Shown here piece after piece: positions 28,801 to 39,986 of a DNA stretch of 64,000 bases. The notes under the pieces were generated by a model. It saw nothing but the letters and a program-made list of their open reading frames with translations, ran no database searches and was not told the origin of the DNA. The stretch is taken from positions 120,742-184,741 of the forward strand of contig RCAB01000085.1 of assembly GCA_003640385.1 (NCBI GenBank), given 5' to 3'. The translations under genes were made by a program, and so were the position numbers. The DNA is from Setaria digitata. Its lineage: Eukaryota > Nematoda > Chromadorea > Rhabditida > Setariidae. Each line of letters opens with the position of its first letter. The first letter of the stretch is position 1.

Positions 28801-31800
28801 TGAAATCATCATATACGAAAGAGTGTGCTGTGAGGATGAAGAATGCAAGAACATGCTAGCACTTTTAATGATGTCTACACCATCACAACCATTAATGTGT
28901 GAGAAACTATTACCATTCCAACATTCATAGTTATCAATAGGTAAGAAAATGCAAACAATTTCTCTGTGATGTAAACATTAGACAGTGCCAGGCAGAAAAA
29001 TTCATTCCAACATTCTGTAGAAAACCATAACTTAAAGCAGGCTGAAACAATTCTGGAATAAAGCTAGGAGGGCCCCTGGAGGTCCAGTCCAAGTCTAAGC
29101 GGGAGTCTTACCTAGAACTAACTGAAAGAACAAATTTCTTCAGATCGAAATAGATGTGATGCTATTTGGAAATCAGAAAATGGCACTAGTAAGAAATCTT
29201 TCTAAAAAGCAAAAGCTTCCTTTCTGAATGCGTCTTAGCAAAACGCAGAAAATGTAAGATGTCATTTGCTATAAAAATTGCTCGTCTGTTACTAAAACAA
29301 ATTTTTTCTATTCGATCGAAGAGCTTCAACAAATTTTGTTTTATTGGTTGGAAAAAGGATGGAGACGCTTTCATTTTCGTCTTGGCAACAAAATATTTCA
29401 GAATAAATGTAAAAAGGAATTGATATGAACAAATGGATCATAAATAATGGCGTGGAACACCATGGCCTGAGTGTGACTGAAGGGCTTGGAGTTGAAGTCG
29501 TAATGATGGAATAATTTGATGGAGAGATTGACAGTGCGTGAGGAAAACAAGAAATAGGCATTCGTAGAGGAAATGTAAGTGAGGACCGATGAGCTGTTGA
29601 AATTTAGTATTCGTAGCTGGTCAATAAATTAATTATAAATTTATAACTGGAGTTAAACAAGTTTCAAGGTAAAAAATAGCTAACTATTTGTATTTGAGAA
29701 TTACCACTCAATTTTTAAAGATGACTAAATAAAATCTGAAGATAGTAGTTAATGGGAAAGGTAAAGTATAAAGTATGAGTCTACTAAACATGAAATCTTT
29801 AAAACGAATAATCTTGGCTTCGAAAGAAAACACAGGTTGAAAGAACATCACAAAATTGTGTCAGGATGGTAAAATTCAGGATAATTTAGTTCCAAACGAT
29901 CAGTTTCCAAAGATAAGAAAAATCTGTCGAATAAAAAAGTGAAAATGAAAAAAGTTCATGTACAATCATAAAATCGGGTGTTCCATATAATAGTAAATGA
30001 AGGTAAGTTCATATAACAAATAATTACTGACAAGTGAATTGAATCAAAATTTGATAACCAGATGAATCAAGCCTCTTTCGACAAGTGTACTATATAGCTA
30101 GATGTCCACATTTCCATTTATTTACATCAGAAAGCTGGAACACGAAAGGAAATGACTGCAAGTAGATACTGCAGCGATAATAGGACAATAATCTTCGTCA
30201 AGCGAAGTCAACACATTAAGAGAAGGAAATGAGTATTACGTCAGGAAATGAATTAACAATACCATGACCGAACATTAGTAATATGTAAACGTTAGCTCCA
30301 AAATAAGAGACATGAAAAAAGCAATTTTGAATGCTACTTTCACAATAGTCGATGATTTCGGTCATCTGTTCCAGTGTAAACAGCAATCATTCAAAATGAT
30401 GAACAGCTATGACATGACACCCTCTCTCTTTTATCTTTTCTACCTTCTCGCAGATCTTTTCTCCAAACTAAAAACTAAACAAATAAAAACTGGAAGAAAA
30501 CGAAGCGAACAGATTGTTCTATTTTATAAATGACCTTCTTCCATATTTATTTATGCTAATTAAATTCGCTTTTAGAAACCCATAATTTCAACTTGGGATT
30601 CTTGACATACTACATTCTCACCTTTTGTGAGTTGTGGCTTCCTTCCCCATATTCTAAGTATTAATTTTTCTGATTTAGGAGTATACAATCCCGATAACCG
30701 AATCACACTTTACTTACTACCCAGCAGATCACCAATTTGCACAAAATCGACTTTTATACAGTGCGTTGTTCAAGGAAGATTACGGTTATTTTGAATATTC
30801 TGATAAGAGTTATTCTATTAGCAGGTATCTCACGCATTGTTTGGGTCAGCTTTTTAAAGCGTATCCAAGCGGATAAAAATAAAAGTCATAAACAAAGAAT
30901 TGAATTTAATTATAAGCAAAATGAGCTCTATCTAGCTTTCAGCTTCAGATGATATATCACATACATCCTCCCCAATAAAGAAAGTAGATGAGACAAGAAA
31001 GCAAAGCAGATGAAAAATGAATGAAGGGTATACGCACACACATCAGTGAATAGAGAAGGAATGAAATACCTATTCAATAATGTTCCCAGGCTAAATTATG
31101 ATCGTTAACCTCATTTATTCATTCCTTTCTAAAAAAATATTGCTGAGTGGGAAGGTGCAGCACCTAAATTAAAATCATGATAATTACGCACAAAAGTCTT
31201 AGACAGGAATCTTAACGCTGGAAATCTAACGCTTCCAGAACATTTGGAGCTATTGCTCATTCTTTTCAGACAGTATAATTTTTCAAGACCACTCTCATTT
31301 ATCTGGAAACAGAACCAACATGAATCACCCATCGTCGGTAAAAAAATCTACTGAAAGAATTTCACTAGAATAAGCCATCAAACATTCCTTTTTCATATGC
31401 CACTGGTTTCTGTAAAGCACAAATGAATAAATGAGGTTAACGACCTTATGTAGAATAGTGATTATCATAGCTTGAAAAAAATCCATTAAATTTCAAAGTC
31501 TATCTCGTACTGTTAAGAAAAAAAAACAATTTCCCTATCTTAGGATGTAGATATTCCTTTCAATTAGAAAAGGATCCTTACTGCAATAAAAAATATTGGA
31601 ATAATATACTCATAAGTGGTATTTCCTGAGGCGAAAAGTTTAACAAATACGAGTGCAAGAAGGACATGAACAGGAAGAAAGAAGATACACTTCGAGAATA
31701 TTCCCCACATTCCTTCAAGAGCAAACAATTTTAATTAGCTTCAAAAAGTATGCATCGAGAATACAAGATAAAACTAATCGAAATGCAAGAGAATACGAAC

Positions 31801-34800
31801 AGAAAAGGATTGCATAGAAGCAAAATTCCTATTACCCTTTCCTCTCCGTTTCATTGAGGCAATTTGATGGGAATTCATTTACACGATGAATATAGTGCAA
31901 AACAGAGCTCACTGTTGGACACTCAACCGATCTAATGTAAATTCTTATGCTCTAATGATCCCTCATAAAATTATCTTAGTTTTAAAATGGAAAGAATTTA
32001 CCACTGAAACCCAATGGGTACAGCAAATGAAACAAAATATGGGTTATAAAGAAGAGAAATGGGAAACTAAACCTTCCTTCATTTAAATGGAAGAAAGAAA
32101 TCCTGCCTTCCTGTTCGTATGTTACATCCTTACAATAAGTGCTAAGTAATCCAGTAAACAAAATATATTTTTAATTAAGTCAGAAAAGCATTTCTTAATT
32201 TGGAAAAATCATTTCTCCTATTAAATCCAGTGACTTATAGCAGGAATGACAGGTTACTATCCATTCGGCTAATTAAAATCCAGACTTCATACGTCTGCAC
32301 TACTCTTCAAAGCATATGAAAAATCCAAAATTCAACCGAACATAACACATATATGACTCAGCCTCTGAGATAGCTCATAACTTCACATATAGCACTGGAA
32401 GTTCCGAAAAATTTTCGAGAAAGAAGAGCAATTAAAATTCATGGTGACAAATTTTAACCCACTAAATCATTTTTTGTAGCCGTCCGATCGCTTGGCTAAT
32501 CTTGAAAGCAGTGAAAACAAAGATTTGAAAAGGAGTTGACATCCAACCAAAAACTTTTCTTAAATGGAAATGAAGATGGAATGGGATGAAAAGGGAAAAA
32601 ACATGCTAGATCTTTTTACATGGGGTTATTTTTCCCCTACATTTATCATAGCATTGATAAATGAATGTTCAAAGTGCCATCGAAACTGGGGGAAAAAAAA
32701 TAATGGATTTAAAAAGAAAAGAAAAATATGTCGTTAACTAGACGATTAAATTTATTTGGAAAAAAGGAAGATAAAAATCACTCAAAAGAAACTCAGAAAA
32801 AAAGAAATAAAAGTTTGGAGGTTGAACGAAATAAAAAATAAGAGTCAATGGAGGTGAAAATAGGAAAAATGATGAACTTCATAACACTTCCACGTGATTT
32901 CATGTCCATTATAACCAATCATTTCTCCACTTAAAAAAAATTTTGCGATGGGATGAAAAAAAAAATCTACATTTTCAAATAATTAAAGGGTAATTTTACT
33001 GTTTGTGCCTCATTATGTTTAAGTAAAACGGCATGCACTGCCATACTTCATGAAATTAGAGACAGATCAATCAAGGTATAACCAACGATGTCAGATGTTT
33101 AATGATTATTCCACAGGGTAAAATAAACATCTGCGATAGCAGTGTAAAGAAACATATTGTTTAATAATTTACTCTGTCTCCTTTTTACAGAGTTACTCTA
33201 GCAGTTTTCCCACCTCACTACTTTCAAATGCAATAACTAATAGTTTAATTCAAATATTTGTTCTTTGATGTGAATTCGAAATGTGCTGTGCTTTCGGGCT
33301 TCCAGTAACTACTTCACTATCATCACTTCGAGTATAGAAAAAAACAAGCCAGCAGTACTTCAGGATGTAAGTACCATAGCGCAAATGAGAAATTAGGGCC
33401 TCAGAATATCATTCACATCACAGGACGAGTAAGTAAAGTCGATGACGAGAAGCATTTTTTCATTACCAATGAATAAAAAAGGCTTAAAAAGAAGGTTGGA
33501 TTTTGTATTTAAATCCCAAATGAAAATTTTAAATATTAAAACAAAGTAATTATAAGGAGATGAAAGAAGTGAATGTTATTCAAATGAAGCTTCAAAATAA
33601 AAAAAAAAAAGGTCTCTTTTCTTAACAGTTCTATATTGAATGCACTTTTCGAATTATCGCTGAAAACAAAATGCTCAATTTCGAAATTTTCCGAGCACTT
33701 GAAGACTTTCGTAACACGCTTACTGAACAATGAAGACCAATTATCCACGAGTTCTTATGCTTTTCACTAAATGATTTCAAAAAATATTTCTACTATTTTA
33801 ATATCTCCACTAGAAAATCTCTAAATTATTTAGCAAAATCTAACGCACCACTTACAAACTAGGCTGAACTTTATTATCACATAAAAACAAAAAACAATAG
33901 AACTATTCTTTCTTTTTTAAATTCTTGACTTTGTTAAGAAAAAAAAAAAAAAAGAGGAAATAATAGGAATAATCCAAGTACTTGTACGTATGAAAAAACT
34001 TCATTTACCCGGAAGGCAATTCTGAATCAGGAGAGGGAAAAAAATTTAGTAAAATAAAAACAGATGGGAAATTGCGACAGGAAACATCCGCCATATAGGA
34101 AACTTCGTAGAGAGAAAACTAAAGTGTGTCTACGGATCAAATATTCATTTTTCTTTTCTAAATATAGTACTGTTTATAATGCGAAACGAATGAATATTAA
34201 ATGAAGGAAAAGGAAATAACAAAGAATTTAGAAGCATTGAGAAATTCAACAGCGTTCTGTGAAACAGGTGCTTTTCCAGAATTATTGAAAAATTCACAAG
34301 AACTTAGTGGAAAAGATGAAATTTAAAATAAATTTCCACAAAACTAGGGAATGAAATAAAAGCAGTGACTTAAGGGAGAATACAAGGAAGGAAGAATGAG
34401 TAATGAAAAGTAATAGCAGAAAGAAGGTAGTGAGTGATTAATATGCAAAGAGTATAAAAATGTTTATGATTTGTTTATCGCGCACTAATACTATAACCAG
34501 CTATGTATGCTATACGCTGGATTGTGCGTGTTAGGTATCGTCAAAATAATTGAAGCCTTGCTTTTCGCCATCACGGAATAAGTAAGGGCGGACGGCAGTG
34601 TTTTCTCTTTGACTACTTTAGACTGGTGAAATTTCTTTCAAATAAGATCTACAAAAAAAAAAAAAGGATCAGTTTTCCACTGAATATTTTAAAAATATTT
34701 CTGACATGCAAAAAGCTGATAAGAGTAGTGAAATAGATGATTCTGAAGCATTAATCATTTTTTAGAGATGAAGCTTTTATTCAACAAACAACATCCGACG

Positions 34801-37800
34801 AACACTATATGAATATTATCAGGAGGTAAATTACAGGGCTTTAGTGGTGATGTTTTAAGATGACAAAAATTCATACTAATGTGAAATCATTCTGTACAGG
34901 TTGATTTTTTGACTGGAAGAAAACAACTGATCGTTTGCTTACGCTTTGGCATTAATTCGTTTTCTTGTAACAATGATCTATATCTCTTCTTGATTATATA
35001 AAACTGCTCATTCACCTTCACTTTTTTTAAACTTGTCTGTCACCCTTTTATCTAATAACTCAAGTTCAAACAAAAATCAAAATATATAGTTCCATTTTTT
35101 ACTGATTTAGTTATAAGCAATATTTTTCCTATTCTATTTTGATCCTCGCTTTAACCTGGACTTTTCTCCTATATCCTTCATCACAACTTCCTTCGTAGAT
35201 GATCACACAGTTCTTCCAATGATTTGTGGTCAAGATGTTTTATAAAAATTTCCTTCCCTTGTTTGCTATTTCAGAATCATAGATTCCTGCGTGTTAATCG
35301 ATATCCCTCGCTAATTTCGCCTTAATTATGATTTATGGAAGTCTCAAGATAAGGTAAACAAGTTTTTACATTTCCTTGAATTGAAGGATAGTAAGTAGGC
35401 TCCAAACTCAAATTTTGAAATAAATTTTATAATTACTTATTTTCTAAATTTGGTTGGGATAAAAAATCAACAGAACTGCAGTGAGAAATACATAATATTA
35501 AAAAAAAAAAGTCAGTAATATTATAAATCGCATCCGAAGTGACATCTCCAAATCGTTCAAAATAGTGAGTCAAAGTATTAATTTAAAAAAGTCCAAATTC
35601 AAATTTTAGCCGAAAATATCCTCTTCGAGCTTATTTTTACTATTCATTTTAAAAATGCGAATGATTTTTTACTTTGGACAAATCACGCAGTTATGATATT
35701 CAGATTTTTTTTCTAAAGAACGCTGAGGTACTTGATCCTTAGCTTCGATAGTTCATGTAAAAAAGAATCTCATAATTACAAGTGGGAAAAGAATACAATG
35801 AACTTAGCTTTGAGTCATCTTTTAAATTTTGAATTTCCCCACAATAAACAAAAAAGAGAAAAGAAACTATTTCCTCTGAAATTATTAAGAAATAATATCT
35901 CTTTATGACGAAAATGAAGACACACCTGTTTTTGGTAGAGGATATTTGTTCTGGGAATGAATAACTTTCTAGTTTTTTCACGACTCGGATGGCATTCAAT
36001 CGATTGGAACCGCTGCCCAACAATTTATCCAAATGACCTGTAATCTTTTCTGTTGTAATTTTTTTTTTCGTTTAGTCAATAACTTCACTCTCATAGAGAA
36101 GAAAAAAAGCTTTACAAAAATTCTAAATTTTTGTAATATCTTGGTAAACAGCAGAGTAAGAAAAAGATAATGATGGGAATAAAAATTCTATGCATGCGTA
36201 TTAATATTTGTACGAGATTGTTAAGCCTGTATTACTAGAGCTATTTTGGAGCATGGTCACATTACAAAAGAAATTAAATCTTTCAATTCCCGAAAAGTGA
36301 TCGAAAATCACCGCTAAAGGATAGAATAAACTTAAACATCAACAACACGACATGAAGCAACAGCAGTAACCCCCGATATTTCGATACGAAATAATTGCAT
36401 GCAATCAGCTGGTATATCCGTTAAGTAATCAAGTGAATTTTGTAACGAATTTTTTTGATTTTAAGCTACCTTGAATAAACCACTCATCCAACACACCATT
36501 AGTTGTAGTGAGTGTTGGTTAATATAATTTATTTAAAACTAGAACAGCTGCCTGCCTCTTGTAAAATCGACTGAGAATGACAATTTACTCAAATTTTCTG
36601 TTCCATTTTTTATTATGGCAGCATTATTTTAAACGTGATATTCCATTATTACAATCATTATATTGAAAAGTTATGACCAGTAACAGAATTGAATTAGCGC
36701 GCGTTTACATTCATCATTCGGGAAGTTTTCGACGAATTTCCCAAAATCGGTTATCCCACTCCATTCAAAAGATCATTCTCAACTGTTGAAACTGTCCATG
36801 TCTTTTTGCAAAGCATATTTGTGATTTAAAAAAAAATGTTGAAACTATCGCCCTCTCTGCCTACTTCCTTTTTATACATTCCCGAGATTTGAAGTCATTA
36901 GCTGAGAAGGGATTTTGAACAATTGTATGAGCAAGCTCCATGCCCCTAAAAATTCGCTTTCACATACATCTATCTTTAAACCACCTCTCCCGCACTTCGT
37001 ACAGTTCCCTTGTTGCATTTTTCGATTTTCCAGAATATGTATTAGAAATATTTTTCTTCCCTAACAGAGAAGAAAGAAATAGCCAAACTCCGAAGAAAAA
37101 AAATGTAACAATCAGTAATGCCGAACAAGAAATGAAAGGTATAATTTGTCACCTAGGCTAAATTGTTCGTTGCGAAAAATTTCGCAAGATGGACTAGCAG
37201 CACAAACGTTGAAAGAAGATTAAACAGCTCATTGGTTCAATTTTTGTAGGTAATACCCTAGCCAAGGCAAACAATCAATCCTCTATAGTAAATGAAACAC
37301 TAAAAAGCTGGATGCACTTGAAGTTAATGCATTTGGAAGTGACTGGAATGAACCGAAGATGATGATAGCGAAGGTACCGTGAATTAAAATATAACACAAA
37401 TATCATTTCCTATCACATCAACGTTGAGATGATTGATAACGCAGCAATGAATCATTGGGAAAATGGGAAATTACCTTTGCATCTACAAATCGTTCAGTTG
37501 CTCACTGCTTATGGAAGTAGCGGTGAACAGTGCTCACATTAAAAGGTTTATGACACTTATCTTGTCTACAACTAATAGTACTGTTATGTATTGCTCATAA
37601 CGGACAGGACGAAGATAATTGGCGCACGTTTGACTGGAAATTGAAACGAATTTTAGCTTGGCCTTTAAAAGTGAAGTTAACTAGGGAAAGACTGTAGCAG
37701 AATCATTTTCCGTACCTCATGACCGAAAGAAATAAAAAAAATTAAGCCAATCCTGCCACCACTTCTGTCGAAAAAAAAATCGCCCGCCGGATGAAAGCGA

Positions 37801-39949
37801 GATATACGGCCCTGGAATGCAACTTATACGTCCTACCTTAATCTTTGTGGACGAACTGGTATTTTTCTGTAAATGTCCCATGAATTTTTTATAATTTCCT
37901 GTAATTCTTTTGCATCTAGCGGTAGACTTAGAAATCAAAGGTCTATATTTCTTTTGTAAAGTTTTTTTTTTTTTGGCATAGGTACTTGAAGTTAATACGT
38001 ATAAGAAGCAATATAGCACTTCTCCCCGTTTTTTTTTTTTTTTTTTAGTTTTTCATTTCATCTATACAAAATTTCAAGCAAAGAAATTAAGAAGTTATCT
38101 GGCATCCGTTATGGAGACGAAATTGGTATGAGAAGACAATTTCGAGTTTGTGTGATCGAAGGAAGCATATCTTGTTAGAAAAGAGCAAAAGATAGTGGGA
38201 TGAGAAACCACTTATAATGGAAATTGGAGTCTTCTAAATGGATAAAGCTAGATTTGAGGAGAGATGAGGATGAGTAAGAATACTCCAATCTGGAAAGAAT
38301 GTACTTCCTCCAATCCATAAAACGAAGATTAATGTATAAAAAGAGTGCGAAAATGTTTTGCGGTCAGTTTGCTAACATTATGTCACCGTAATTTCCCTCT
38401 AGCTACCTCTTGAGACCAGAAATTGCGATGGATTTTTAGGATTGAAGTGGGAAACCTTTCAAAAATAACGTAACACTGAAAAGTTATTAAATTTGAGAAT
38501 AGTGTCTGTCTATTGCAACAGGAAGGTGTATCAGAGTGAGCTTTTTAGTTTACTGCTCCAAGGGAAGAATATTGAGAAGGACTTTATGTTTATCTATCTT
38601 AAGGCCTTCCGCAGAAAGGTGCTCTAAACAAACCTTGGTTCACTCCTTTGGCATATTCCGTTTGAATGGAAGTTGAAACAGGCACGATACATCGGTGATG
38701 TATTGCTGTAGTGTTCACCTGCTTATCGCACTGATGTTTCTGCTGATCGTTTATAAAACCCTCCACCGTGATAAAATTACTGTAAAATTGAACAGTCAAG
38801 AAATTTAATAGAAATTTCGAAATTTTAGGAATTAGACGGTATTCGTTGAAGTTACGACTAGATAAATACAGCATTTACATCATGCAAATGCATAAGGGAT
38901 TGAATAGAAAATGAAAGGACGATGTGTAAAGTGACAGAAATTTCTCCTAAAGGTTAATTTCAGTTCCGCTTTCAGGATTACAAGGCCATTTATTAGTACT
39001 TCATCCGAAATACCGTTCCCCATGATGTCATGTTTGAGCAAGTGATATCAACACGATCTCCAAAAAAACCTTGGCTTCAACCCTCTTAATTACTTCATGG
39101 GCTTGATTGCAACATCCACATTAATGCTCGTCCAAAACTGCATTTCCCTAATATCGCTTATAAAACAGTAAACGAGGGAAGAAAAAGTGAAACGATGATG
39201 AATCAGGCAACATCATGTTCAGAATAATCAAGGAAGTAGTCCTTGACGCTTTAAAGTAACTGATTCGCAAGACTAAAGTCTTTTCTAGTCTTCAGTATTT
39301 TACCAGTTTAGGTAATTGGTGTAATATGAAGAACTCGCTGAACGAATCTTTCCTACGCCGATGCTTCAGAGAACCAATAGCCTGGAGATGGTTTCCCTTC
39401 TCACAGATCAGCTAGAAGTATCTGGAAAAATGCAGGAAGAAGTATTTAGAAGTTGCACTACGTGGAAGCAGCACCATGAACAGACATCACATGCACCCAT
39501 GCAGATTCGCAATGACAATCTGAATCTATGATGAAGATTGAGAGAACGTGGAAGGCTGCGTGTCTCCAGTTTTCAGCAATTCCGACAATCCTCCACTGAT
39601 CCTCTTCCCTCTGAGAAGGACCGTGCATAATTATTGCGATTGTGTGTTTTATTGAAACTGTGTCACCGAAATAGAGCGAACGACAAGTCTTCACTTCACT
39701 GATAAACAATACCCTCTAGCGATCCACTTCGTCGTTCACTCTCGTTTCGATGGATTCGTTTGATGACACGCACCTGTGAATGACACCGATTCCTTCATTG
39801 CTGCCTCTCTTTTCAACTTTTACTAATGCAACTCTTTCGATAGACAGGTGGAATGAAATTGTGGAGCAGAATGAGTGATATGATTCGAGTCTGTACAGTG
39901 AAGCTTCCTCTGCTTTTATAGCATCCGAGAAGCCAAGTTGAAAAGTTCT

Positions 39950-39986
<37 letters not shown>

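Noticed and set aside
29040..29110. Locally GC-rich stretch resembling a structured RNA
   Set aside because: I could not fold it into a tRNA cloverleaf or any known RNA by eye.
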